DNA of 64,000 bases from Agathobacter sp. (lineage in GTDB: Bacteria > Bacillota > Clostridia > Lachnospirales > Lachnospiraceae). This document shows, piece after piece, positions 53,272 to 61,347 of the stretch. The stretch covers positions 1 to 64,000 of the forward strand of contig JALFLB010000005.1 in assembly GCA_022775045.1 (NCBI GenBank), written 5' to 3'. Every line of letters starts with the position of its first letter. The first letter of the stretch is position 1. Both the position numbers and the translations under genes were made by a program. The notes under the pieces are model-generated. The model was not told the origin of the DNA, searched no databases, and saw nothing but the letters and a program-made list of their open reading frames with translations.

Positions 53272-53862
53272 ATGAAGATACTATTTTTAGCAGATGAGGA
53301 ATCGAAAAAACTCTGGGATTTTTTTCGAAAGGAAGATTTTGAAGGAGTGGATCTGATTATTTCCTGTGGGGATCTAAGACCGGAGTACCTATCGTTTCTT
53401 GCAACGATGGTTGCTGTGCCGGTGTTGTATATCCGGGGAAATCATGATGATAAGTATGACAGGTGTCCGCCGGAGGGGTGTATCTGCATTGAAGATCAGA
53501 TTTACAACTTCGAGGGGGTACGCATTCTGGGACTTGGCGGGTCATACCGCTATAAGCCGGGAAAGAACCAATATACGGAAAACGAGATGAAAAAGCGAGT
53601 GTCCAAGTTGTTTTGGAAATTAAAAAGGCACAAAGGCTTTGACATTCTGGTGACGCATTCACCAGCCTTTGGAGTTCATGACGGAGAGGATCAGTGCCAT
53701 CGGGGATTTGATGTGTTTAATCGGCTGATTGAAACCTATCATCCACGCTTTTTTGTCCATGGACATGTACATATGAATTATGGGCGTCAGTTTCCGAGAG
53801 AGGATCAGATTGGTCAGACCCGGGTGATCAATGCATATGAAAAATATATGATCGAAATATGA
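53272..53862 (+). CDS. Calcineurin-like metallophosphoesterase
   Basis: A 196-residue metal-dependent phosphoesterase. Metal motifs: ISCGDLRPEY (D of GD), IRGNHDDKYD (GNHD), THSPAFGVHD, and HGHVHMNYG. It lacks the starting DxH of the family: the N-terminus reads LFLADEESKKL, where A-D-E replaces D-x-H, so one metal site may be altered. Substrate unknown; with the BMP-like gene 1 bp upstream it is probably co-translated, and a nucleotide substrate is plausible. Confidence 0.88.
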   Translation: MKILFLADEESKKLWDFFRKEDFEGVDLIISCGDLRPEYLSFLATMVAVPVLYIRGNHDDKYDRCPPEGCICIEDQIYNFEGVRILGLGGSYRYKPGKNQYTENEMKKRVSKLFWKLKRHKGFDILVTHSPAFGVHDGEDQCHRGFDVFNRLIETYHPRFFVHGHVHMNYGRQFPREDQIGQTRVINAYEKYMIEI

Positions 53863-53863
53863 G

Positions 53864-53897
53864 AAAAAGGTGTAAAGTTTGACTTTACACCTTTTTT
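53864..53897 (+). terminator. rho-independent terminator
   Basis: AAAAGGTGTAAAG (to 53877), TTTGA loop, CTTTACACCTTTTTT (53883-53897). It closes the BMP-like/phosphoesterase transcript. Symmetric A and T runs could make it act on the tRNA-Thr transcript as well. Confidence 0.92.
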
Positions 53898-53911
53898 AGC
53901 AATAAAAAAAG

Positions 53912-53983
53912 AGCTGATGACGGGAATTGAACCCGTGACCCCTTCCTTACCAAGGAAGTGCTCTACCTCTGAGCCACATCAGC
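53912..53983 (-). tRNA. tRNA-Thr (GGT)
   Basis: A 72-nt cloverleaf on the minus strand: acceptor GCTGATG/CATCAGC with T as discriminator, D arm GCTC/GAGC, anticodon loop TTGGTAA giving GGT, T loop GGTTCAATTCC. CCA is not encoded. Confidence 0.95.
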
Positions 53984-54033
53984 ATCTGTTGACCGCGTCA
54001 ACTGTTACATCATACTATGGATATGTTGAATTG

Positions 54034-54777
54034 TCAAGAGTATTTTTGGTAATAGTTTAATACTTTCTTTACATAATTCTGGGTCTCTTCAAAGGGTGGA
54101 ATTCCACCGTATTTATCAACGTTGCCGCTTCCTGCATTGTAGGCAGCGAGAGCGAGCGAGAGATCTCCGTCATACTTTTCCAGATTCTGGGAAATGATTT
54201 TGGCACCGCCCATAATGTTGTCATATGCACGATAGGCATCTTTGATGCCAAGACCACTTGCCGTAGATGGCATCAGCTGCATGATGCCCATTGCGCCGGC
54301 AGAGCTGGTGGCGGAAGGATTGAAACCGGATTCGGCTTTGGCAATCGCTTTCAAAAGATTGACATCGACATTGTATGTTTTGGCGGCCTCTTCAAAATAA
54401 TCCTCCAGATTGTCCGGACATCCGAGAATATCTGAGCTGGAAGAGGAGGAAGTACTGGAAGAGGATCCGGTGCTTCCATTTGAAGCAGCAGTGCCGGCAG
54501 ATGCCTTTCCGGTGGTGCTTGAGGAAGAAACAGCTGTACATGGCTGAGGGTTGAAACCGAGAAGCTTCTGTACCGTCTCGGCAGAAATCTGTCCCGACTG
54601 GCTTGCAGAGATCAGGGTATCCACGGCCATAGCCTGCTGCGCGCGGTCGGCGTTCTCTAAAAGTTCCTGAAAACTGCAGCCGGTATCATCGGAAGCAGGT
54701 ACAGATGCCGCCTTGACAGCAGTCTGAATTGCATTGGTTGTCTTGTCATCAATGTATGGTAAAATCGTCACACTCAT
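54034..54777 (-). CDS. Lytic transglycosylase (SLT domain) without a signal peptide
   Basis: A 247-residue protein. The first 80 residues are helical and soluble-looking (MSVTILPYIDD), followed by a Ser/Thr/Gly/Ala linker (about 82-115) and a C-terminal SLT domain (about 124-245): catalytic E149 in AKAESGFNP, GAMGIMQLMPSTA and ALAAYNAGSGNV. No N-terminal signal peptide is seen, so it is either exported by a dedicated route such as the flagellar apparatus or released otherwise. Similar leaderless SLT proteins occur in motile Clostridia. Stands alone. Confidence 0.9.
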   Translation of the reverse strand: MSVTILPYIDDKTTNAIQTAVKAASVPASDDTGCSFQELLENADRAQQAMAVDTLISASQSGQISAETVQKLLGFNPQPCTAVSSSSTTGKASAGTAASNGSTGSSSSTSSSSSSDILGCPDNLEDYFEEAAKTYNVDVNLLKAIAKAESGFNPSATSSAGAMGIMQLMPSTASGLGIKDAYRAYDNIMGGAKIISQNLEKYDGDLSLALAAYNAGSGNVDKYGGIPPFEETQNYVKKVLNYYQKYS

Positions 54778-54857
54778 ATCTTATGTTTTCCTTTTCTGAA
54801 AGCTGTTTTCATTTTAGCACAGGAAGGAATAAAATGAAAGGAAAACACGAAAATTGC

Positions 54858-54886
54858 TTGAATTTGTATTTTAATTGTTGTAGCAT
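54858..54886 (+). promoter_or_regulatory. likely sigma-A promoter of lysA
   Basis: TTGAAT (54858-54863), 17 bp, TAGCAT (54881-54886). The lysA ATG is at 54936. Confidence 0.5.
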
Positions 54887-54935
54887 AGAGTCCAAAGTGT
54901 GAAAAGATTAGACTGATGATAGAGGAGAGACAATT

Positions 54936-56204
54936 ATGGAAAAGAAGCCATTTGTAACTAAGAGCCAGGTGGAAGAGATTGTTAAGACCTATCCGACACC
55001 ATTTCATTTGTATGATGAGAAGGGGATTCGGGAGAATGCGCGCAAAGTCAAGGAGGCATTTGCATGGAATCCGAACTTTCGTGAGTATTTTGCTGTGAAG
55101 GCAACTCCAAATCCTTATATTTTAAAGATTTTGCAGGAATATGATATGGGATGTGACTGCTCTTCCTATACGGAGTTGATGCTTGCAAAATCCTGTGGAT
55201 TTGATGGAAAGCATATCATGTTTTCTTCCAATGATACCCCGGCAGAGGAGTTTGCTTATGCCGATGAACTGGGTGCAATCATCAATCTGGATGATTTCAC
55301 CCATATTGATTTCCTGGAGAAGACGATCGGACATATCCCGGAGACGATCAGCTGCCGCTATAATCCGGGCGGAGTGTTTGAACTTAGTAATGGAATCATG
55401 GACAACCCCGGAGATTCCAAGTATGGAATGACCAAGGATCAGCTGATTGAAGCTTATAAGATTTTAAAGAGCAAGGGTGCAAAGCATTTTGGTATCCATG
55501 CATTTCTTGCAAGCAACACGGTGACGAATGAGTATTATCCGAAGCTGGCAAGACAGCTGTTTGAGCTGGTTGTAGAACTGAAGGAGAAGACAGGTTGTGA
55601 CATTGCGTTCGTAAATCTTTCCGGAGGTGTAGGAATTCCTTATACGCCGGACAAGGAGCCGAATGATATTGCCGTAATCGGAGAGGGCGTACATAAGGCA
55701 TTCGATGAGGTGCTGGTTCCGGCAGGTCTTGCAGATGTGGCAATCTATTGTGAGATGGGACGTTTTATGCTTGGACCTTATGGTTGTCTTGTAACCAAAG
55801 CAATCCATGAAAAGCATATTTATAAAGAGTATATTGGTGTCGATGCCTGTGCTGCCAATCTGATGCGCCCGGCAATCTATGGGGCTTATCATCATATTAC
55901 AGTTCTCGGGAAGGAGGATGCTCCATGTGATCACACATATGATGTGACAGGAAGCCTCTGTGAGAATTGCGATAAGTTTGCAGTGGACAGACAGCTGCCG
56001 AAGATTGATATGGGCGATTATCTGGTAATTCACGATACGGGTGCCCATGGATTCTCAATGGGATACAATTATAATGGACGTCTGCGTTCGGCAGAATTGC
56101 TGTTACAGGAAGATGGAAGCGTGAAGATGATCCGCCGTGCGGAGACACCGGAGGATTATTTTGCAACCTTTGACTGCTTTGATGATCTTAAGATTACAAG
56201 ATAA
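54936..56204 (+). CDS. lysA: Diaminopimelate decarboxylase
   Basis: PLP enzyme for the last step of lysine synthesis. A 422-residue alanine-racemase-fold protein. PLP lysine in YFAVKATPNPYILKIL, HAFLASNT near the His that stacks on PLP, NLSGGVGIPYTP glycine loop, CEMGRFMLGPYG, and the C-terminal CENCDKFAVDR with the active-site cysteine, as in decarboxylases of this group. A carboxynorspermidine decarboxylase is a less likely alternative. Single gene with its own terminator. Confidence 0.93.
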   Translation: MEKKPFVTKSQVEEIVKTYPTPFHLYDEKGIRENARKVKEAFAWNPNFREYFAVKATPNPYILKILQEYDMGCDCSSYTELMLAKSCGFDGKHIMFSSNDTPAEEFAYADELGAIINLDDFTHIDFLEKTIGHIPETISCRYNPGGVFELSNGIMDNPGDSKYGMTKDQLIEAYKILKSKGAKHFGIHAFLASNTVTNEYYPKLARQLFELVVELKEKTGCDIAFVNLSGGVGIPYTPDKEPNDIAVIGEGVHKAFDEVLVPAGLADVAIYCEMGRFMLGPYGCLVTKAIHEKHIYKEYIGVDACAANLMRPAIYGAYHHITVLGKEDAPCDHTYDVTGSLCENCDKFAVDRQLPKIDMGDYLVIHDTGAHGFSMGYNYNGRLRSAELLLQEDGSVKMIRRAETPEDYFATFDCFDDLKITR

Positions 56205-56215
56205 CAGACATTAAC

Positions 56216-56251
56216 AAAACCCCTGTGGATGAAAATCCACAGGGGTTTTTA
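56216..56251 (+). terminator. rho-independent terminator of lysA
   Basis: AACCCCTGTGGAT (56218-56230), GAAA tetraloop, ATCCACAGGGGTT (56235-56247), TTT. Very stable 13-bp stem. It ends 7 bp before tRNA-Leu, which is convergent. Confidence 0.93.
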
Positions 56252-56257
56252 AGTGAG

Positions 56258-56341
56258 TGCCGGCAGTGGGACTTGAACCCACACGATGTTGCCATCAACA
56301 GATTTTGAGTCTGCCTCGTCTGCCAATTCCGACATGCCGGC
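56258..56341 (-). tRNA. tRNA-Leu (CAA)
   Basis: An 84-nt class-II tRNA on the minus strand: acceptor GCCGGCA/TGCCGGC, long variable arm (GATGGCAACATC region), anticodon loop CTCAAAA giving CAA, T loop GGTTCAAGTCC. CCA is not encoded. Confidence 0.94.
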
Positions 56342-56412
56342 GCGAACAAATATTATACTAACACAAGAATTACCGGATTGCAAGCTTTTTTATTTCCAAT
56401 CCGGTGTATTTC

Positions 56413-56441
56413 TTGACAAAAGTTATCATATATGATAACCT
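56413..56441 (+). promoter_or_regulatory. promoter with embedded 18-bp palindromic operator
   Basis: TTGACA (56413-56418) is followed after 17 bp by TAACCT (56436-56441). The spacer and -10 are filled by a perfect palindrome, GTTATCATATATGATAAC (56422-56439). A repressor bound there would block RNA polymerase. The XRE gene 36 bp downstream is the obvious candidate repressor. Confidence 0.8.
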
Positions 56442-56477
56442 AGACGCAGTGATTGTTGAAATGGAGAGGTACAGAGG

Positions 56478-56693
56478 ATGAAGGAAAACAATTCCGCCAG
56501 GCAGGAGGTTGCGCTGCAGCTTCGGCAGGTGCGCAAGTCCCAGGGGATGACACAGGAATCGCTGGCGGAACTTGTGGGGACCAAGAAGTCGAACATTTCC
56601 CGTCTGGAGAGCGGACGGTATAATCCAAGCCTTGACTTTCTGGTGAAAGTAGCAGGGGGACTTGGTAAGAAGATACAGGTGAAGATTAAGTAG
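56478..56693 (+). CDS. XRE/Cro-type HTH regulator (antitoxin-like)
   Basis: A 71-residue protein that is almost entirely one HTH_3 domain: LRQVRKSQGMTQESLAELVG then KKSNISRLESGRYNPSLDFL, ending KKIQVKIK. This size and ending resemble HigA-type antitoxins. Its promoter carries an 18-bp palindrome, so autorepression is likely. A 92-residue gene follows 16 bp downstream. Confidence 0.92.
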   Translation: MKENNSARQEVALQLRQVRKSQGMTQESLAELVGTKKSNISRLESGRYNPSLDFLVKVAGGLGKKIQVKIK

Positions 56694-56709
56694 GAGGACA
56701 GACGACAGG

Positions 56710-56988
56710 ATGACAAAGAAGCTGGGAAATTATAAGGATAATGATGTGGAGCTGTGCCGGACGACCAACAGCAGAGTAGGGAATCAGACAGCGGAGGCGC
56801 TTTTGGAGCAGCATATTCCGTTTACGAAGAACAGTAAGAGGATTCCGTTTTTTAAGAGGGAGTCCTACAAGGGAGCGGATACGATGTGGGTGATCATGAT
56901 CAATCCGCGCAGATACGGTCAGGCACGGCGTGTGATTGACCGGATGGACCGGGTATACAGAGACCGCCTTGTATTATCAAATTATTGA
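56710..56988 (+). CDS. Small basic protein of unknown function, partner of the XRE gene
   Basis: A 92-residue basic protein without membrane segments. Notable motifs are ELCRTTNSRVGNQTAEALLE, IPFTKNSKRIPFFKRES and the Arg-rich RRYGQARRVIDRMDRVYRDR. I recall similar short proteins in other Lachnospiraceae but no function. Together with the XRE gene it has the layout of a toxin-antitoxin or regulator-effector pair, but it does not resemble HigB or another toxin I know. AGGAGG precedes the ATG. Confidence 0.75.
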   Translation: MTKKLGNYKDNDVELCRTTNSRVGNQTAEALLEQHIPFTKNSKRIPFFKRESYKGADTMWVIMINPRRYGQARRVIDRMDRVYRDRLVLSNY

Positions 56989-57005
56989 AAAAAGTGTGAA
57001 TTTCG

Positions 57006-57034
57006 TTCAAAAAAAGTGACAGGTGTGGTACAAT
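57006..57034 (+). promoter_or_regulatory. likely promoter of the LTA-synthase operon (extended -10)
   Basis: TTCAAA (57006-57011), 17 bp, TACAAT (57029-57034) with TG one base before (TGGTACAAT). Transcription would start near 57041. The -10 region overlaps the 5' arm of the terminator at 57021. Confidence 0.55.
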
Positions 57035-57076
57035 TTGTCTCGGACATTGTCTGGAGGGAGGAACCACACCTTTTTT
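57021..57076 (+). terminator. terminator of the XRE operon overlapping the next promoter
   Basis: AGGTGTGGT (57021-57029) pairs with ACCACACCT (57063-57071), followed by six T (57071-57076). The 33-nt loop contains its own stem, ACAATTTGTC-TCG-GACATTGT. A later GGTGTGG (57092-57098) can also pair with CCACACC (57064-57070), which would mask the ribosome site of the next gene. Confidence 0.7.
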
Positions 57077-57109
57077 ATGCCTGTACGGCTGGGTGTGGGG
57101 ACGGAATAT

Positions 57110-58822
57110 ATGGAATTGAAACCAAAGCAGCAAGTAATTATCTTTGCGTTGATGCCGGTTGTGGCGTTTTATCTGATGGAAGCTTATGAACATAATGCGT
57201 TTGCAGAGGTACGGGTGAAAGCGGCAATTTTTAATATTCTGCTGTTTGAGATGATTGCCTGGATACTTTATCTTCTGATCGGGAAGATGCATATTGCGAT
57301 TCGCATAGAGCTTGGACTTGCAATCACGTTTGGACTTATCAATCACTATGTTATGGCGTTTCGCTCAACACCGTTTGTGCCGTGGGATATCTTCTCCATC
57401 GGTACGGCTGCATCAGTGGCCGGCAATTATGATTTTACGCCGACCCTGCGTGTGGTAATAGTAACACTGTGTTTTGCAGGCTTGATGGTTTTGGCACGCT
57501 TTTTGAAAAAAGGGGTGGACATTCAGTGGAAAATCCGTCTGCCAGGTGCAGTACTGGTGATTCTTGCACTTTGCCTTTTCGTCAATGCACTTCAGCAGGA
57601 AGAGTTTCAGAGGAAAAATTATCTTTATCCGTTTTTGTTTACACCGGTCTATATGACCAAGGTGAACGGGATGGCAGTGACTTTTGCAATGAATCTGGCA
57701 TATGTTGTGGTGGATAAGCCACAGGGATACAGTGCGAAAGAGGCGGAAGAGATTCTGGAGGACTATAAGGCGAAGGAAAAGCCGGATGAAATGCAAGAGC
57801 TTCCGAATATTGTTGTGATTATGGACGAAGCCTTCTCGGATCTGGCTGTAGTCGGAGAACTGGAGACGAATGAGGACTATATGCCTTTTATGCACCGGAT
57901 GCAGCAGGGGGCTGACAATACGATTACCGGTTATGCTCAGGTATCTGTATGTGGCGGTAACACAGCCAACTCGGAATTTGAGTTCCTGACAGGAAATACT
58001 ATGGCATTTTTGCCGGGGGGCAGCATTCCGTATCAGCAGTATATTAAGAAAAACACGCCGTCTCTTGCCAGCTATCTGAAGGAACTGGGGTATGCAACTT
58101 ATGCTCAGCATCCATATATGGAAAGCGGATGGAACAGAAATCAGGTATATCCGCTGCTGGGATTTGATGATCTGGATTTTTTGCCGGATTATACGGGTAA
58201 AACCTACGTAAGAAAATATGTCAGTGATGCTTCGGATATGCAGCACATCATTGATACCTATGAGCAGAAGGAACCGGGGAAGCCGGCATTCATTTTCAAT
58301 GTGACGATGCAGAATCACGGTGGTTATACGGAGCCCTATGCAGATCTTGAAAACAGGATCCATACTCCTTATCAGAGCACACAGCTGGATCAGTATTTAT
58401 CTCTGGTAAGGCTATCGGATGAGGCGCTGGAGGAATTGATAGATTATTTTTCGCAGGTGGATGAGAAGACGGTCGTTGTATTTTTCGGGGATCATCAGCC
58501 CTCCGATGCGGTGACAGCACCAATCGTGGCGTATGATGAGGATTCAGCGGCCCGCTATCAGGTTCCCTATCTGATTTGGGCAAACTATGATATTGAGAGT
58601 GCAACGAATCAAAATACAAGCTTAAATTATCTGGCAGCGCAGGTGCTTACTGTCGCAGGAGTGCCGACAAATGCCTATCAGAATTACCTGCTTGCACTGA
58701 GCGAGGCGTATCCGGTGCTTTCCGCTGCCGGAAAGATCAGTGAACCTGGTGCCGGCGAGGATGCGCTTCTGACCTATCAGAAGCTGCAGTATTACAATTT
58801 ATTTGAAGGGGATAAGGAATGA
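57110..58822 (+). CDS. LTA-synthase-like membrane sulfatase/phosphotransferase
   Basis: A 570-residue protein of the LtaS family. About five membrane segments (1-160) anchor an external sulfatase-fold domain (about 230-570): NIVVIMDEAFSDL (metal-binding E240), GGNTANSEFEFLTG with the likely nucleophile T285, and VVFFGDHQPSDA plus MQNHGGYTEP metal/substrate residues. LtaS enzymes polymerise glycerol phosphate from phosphatidylglycerol into lipoteichoic acid; related enzymes move other phospholipid head groups. I chose ATG 57110 (GGGGACGG upstream) over in-frame 57077 and 57023. It overlaps yfhO by 4 bp. Confidence 0.9.
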   Translation: MELKPKQQVIIFALMPVVAFYLMEAYEHNAFAEVRVKAAIFNILLFEMIAWILYLLIGKMHIAIRIELGLAITFGLINHYVMAFRSTPFVPWDIFSIGTAASVAGNYDFTPTLRVVIVTLCFAGLMVLARFLKKGVDIQWKIRLPGAVLVILALCLFVNALQQEEFQRKNYLYPFLFTPVYMTKVNGMAVTFAMNLAYVVVDKPQGYSAKEAEEILEDYKAKEKPDEMQELPNIVVIMDEAFSDLAVVGELETNEDYMPFMHRMQQGADNTITGYAQVSVCGGNTANSEFEFLTGNTMAFLPGGSIPYQQYIKKNTPSLASYLKELGYATYAQHPYMESGWNRNQVYPLLGFDDLDFLPDYTGKTYVRKYVSDASDMQHIIDTYEQKEPGKPAFIFNVTMQNHGGYTEPYADLENRIHTPYQSTQLDQYLSLVRLSDEALEELIDYFSQVDEKTVVVFFGDHQPSDAVTAPIVAYDEDSAARYQVPYLIWANYDIESATNQNTSLNYLAAQVLTVAGVPTNAYQNYLLALSEAYPVLSAAGKISEPGAGEDALLTYQKLQYYNLFEGDKE

Positions 58823-61347
58823 AACGTTCAAGGCTTCCATATGCGATGGCATTTGCCCTGCCTTTTATCATATGTGTGGTGATCTGCATCGCGAATGGGG
58901 TTTATCCGTTTGGAAACAACTGTATCTTGCATATGGATATGTATCACCAGTACTGTCCGTTTTTTACAGAGTTTCTGGAAAAATTACAAAATGGCGGAAG
59001 TATGCAGTACTCCTGGAATCTGGGACTTGGATCGGACTTCGTTTCGCTTTATGCTTATTATCTGGCGAGTCCGCTTAATTTATTGCTGCTTCTTTGCCCG
59101 AAAAGCTATGTCATTGAGCTGATGACACTTTTGATACTGGGGAAGATTGCAGCCTCCGGCCTTGCGTTCTTTATTTTTCTGGAATATCATTACCGGATGA
59201 TCGGAAAAGATAACAATCTGCACTGGAATCAGGTGGCTCCGGCGCTGGTTTTTTCCACGGCGTATGCCCTGTCCGGATTTGTGGCTGCTTATAGCTGGGA
59301 TATTATGTGGATGGACTGCATTGCGCTGTTCCCGCTGATTATGGTGGGACTTGAGCGGCTGGTGCAGGAAAAAAAGCCGGGACTTTATTTCGTGACGCTT
59401 GCGCTGTCTATCTTCTCCAATTATTATATTTCCATCATGATCTGCATTTTTCTGCTATTTTATTTTGCACTTCTGTTTGTACAGAATAAAGGAAAGAGGA
59501 TGGGGGCATTTCTTCGTTTTTCCTGGTATTCTCTGCTTGCAGGGGCGAGCTCGGCGGTTTTGCTGCTGCCGGAGATCGCAATCCTTGGAAGCTCCGGCTC
59601 GGCGGAGGACAGTTTTCCGGAAAAGATGGAGTGGTATTTCAATATATTGGCGGAATTGGGACGCGGAGCAACCACAGCGAGTGCCTATACAGGCAATGAT
59701 CACTGGCCGAATCTGTATGCGGGAGCCTTTTCGCTGGTACTGGTGTGGATTTATGTGCTGAACCGGAGAATTTCCTGGAAGGAAAAGGTTCCGCGGATGC
59801 TGATGCTGGCATTTTTCCTGGTGAGCTTTGCCAACAACCAGCTGGATTACATCTGGCATGGATTTCATTTTCCGCAGGCATTGCCGGGAAGACAGTCGTT
59901 TCTTTATATTTTCGTAATCTTATCAATGGGATTTGCCACGGTGAGAAAATGGAAAGGGACCAGACTGTGGCATATTCTGACGGCAACTGTGGTGGCGCTG
60001 CTGCTGCTTCTGGCTGGGGGAATGTATGGTCCTAAAGAGGTGACGGAGCCTTTCTCTTTGATTATTACTGCGCTTTTTCTCTGTGTTTACGGAATTATCA
60101 TGCTGCTGCTCAAATTGACGGAGGAGAAAAAGCTGCGCCGTATGCTGCAGACTTTTGTATTCGGCATTGTGATTGCGGAGCTGGCAATCAACATGGCAGT
60201 GACCGGACTGGGTGTGACGAGCCGGGTGGCGTATATGGATAAGCAGGAGGCATACCGGCAGCTGCTGGCGATGGCCCAAGAGGACAATGACAAAACCGGC
60301 AATACCTTTTACCGGGTGGAGGATACCGGACGCAAGACAAAAAATGATGATTCGCTGTATGGGTATCCGTCGGCAACGATTTTTTCTTCTCTGATGAATC
60401 TGGATGTCAGTCATCTGTTTCAGTGCATGTATATGGAGGGGGGGAAGAATTTTTATTGTTATAACGGGGCGACACCGCTTCCGTCGGCAATGTTGTCCGT
60501 GCGCTACATGCTTTCAGCAAATCAGATGGAAGAGGGACCGCTTCGAACTTTGGTGGGCAGCAGTAACGGAAATTATCTGTACCGGAATAATTACTGGCTT
60601 CCGATGGGAATTATGATGGATGAGGAAGCGATTGCTTCCTGGAAAGCGGAGGATGTCGACAGGATCCGCTCCCTCAATTCTTTCGCCACCGCTTTGGGAG
60701 CAGAGGGGGAGATGCTTTATCCGGCAACCGTCGCGATGGAGGAACAGGCAGGGAATACGACCATTGATATTGCGGAGGATGGCTATTATTATGCGGACTA
60801 TGTGACCTGTGATTCAGATACTCTGACGGTCAGCAGAAGTGATGGCTGGACAAAGCAGTATTCCAAGACGACGCATCGCTATCTGATTGAATTGGGAGAG
60901 TGTAAAGCCGGAACGGAAATTCATATTACGAATATGAATGCGGAGAACATCAGCTTTCGAGTATATCAGATGAATTTTAACGCCCTTGATGAGGCCTATG
61001 CGACGATGGGGAGACAGACTATGGAACTGACCGACATGACAGATCGACGGATCGAAGGGGAGATTCAGGTGTCTGAGGCAGGCCGGCTGATTCTGCCGGT
61101 TCCGGCAGATCAGGGATGGGAACTCTACGTCGATGGCAGAAAAACACAGATCAATCCTTTCTTTGATGCCCTGATTGCCGTGCATCTGGAAGAAGGAAAT
61201 CATACAATCCGGCTGCAGTACACTACGCCCGGATTAAAAATAGGGGCAGCAGTTAGTGCAGGAGCGCTAGGACTTTTTGCCCTCAGCATGCTGCTCTGTG
61301 GCATTTGGAAGAAAAAAGGGGGAAGAGATGGCAAAAAAACGGATTAG
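58819..61347 (+). CDS. yfhO: YfhO-family membrane glycosyltransferase
   Basis: An 842-residue protein with about a dozen membrane segments in the first 470 residues and two near the C-terminus, with a large external domain between. Early conserved acidic residues lie in ILHMDMYHQYCPFF and SWNLGLGSDF, as in GT-C fold transferases. In Bacillus and Listeria, YfhO-type proteins use an undecaprenyl-phosphate sugar made by a CsbB/GtlB-type enzyme to glycosylate lipoteichoic acid outside the cell. Both neighbours here fit that scheme. ATGA overlap with the LtaS-like gene; the end overlaps the glycosyltransferase by 20 bp. Confidence 0.9.
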   Translation: MKRSRLPYAMAFALPFIICVVICIANGVYPFGNNCILHMDMYHQYCPFFTEFLEKLQNGGSMQYSWNLGLGSDFVSLYAYYLASPLNLLLLLCPKSYVIELMTLLILGKIAASGLAFFIFLEYHYRMIGKDNNLHWNQVAPALVFSTAYALSGFVAAYSWDIMWMDCIALFPLIMVGLERLVQEKKPGLYFVTLALSIFSNYYISIMICIFLLFYFALLFVQNKGKRMGAFLRFSWYSLLAGASSAVLLLPEIAILGSSGSAEDSFPEKMEWYFNILAELGRGATTASAYTGNDHWPNLYAGAFSLVLVWIYVLNRRISWKEKVPRMLMLAFFLVSFANNQLDYIWHGFHFPQALPGRQSFLYIFVILSMGFATVRKWKGTRLWHILTATVVALLLLLAGGMYGPKEVTEPFSLIITALFLCVYGIIMLLLKLTEEKKLRRMLQTFVFGIVIAELAINMAVTGLGVTSRVAYMDKQEAYRQLLAMAQEDNDKTGNTFYRVEDTGRKTKNDDSLYGYPSATIFSSLMNLDVSHLFQCMYMEGGKNFYCYNGATPLPSAMLSVRYMLSANQMEEGPLRTLVGSSNGNYLYRNNYWLPMGIMMDEEAIASWKAEDVDRIRSLNSFATALGAEGEMLYPATVAMEEQAGNTTIDIAEDGYYYADYVTCDSDTLTVSRSDGWTKQYSKTTHRYLIELGECKAGTEIHITNMNAENISFRVYQMNFNALDEAYATMGRQTMELTDMTDRRIEGEIQVSEAGRLILPVPADQGWELYVDGRKTQINPFFDALIAVHLEEGNHTIRLQYTTPGLKIGAAVSAGALGLFALSMLLCGIWKKKGGRDGKKTD

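Noticed and set aside
56258-56988. Integrated mobile element at tRNA-Leu
   Set aside because: The tRNA 3' end faces lysA, not the XRE genes; there is no integrase and no duplicated tRNA 3' segment.
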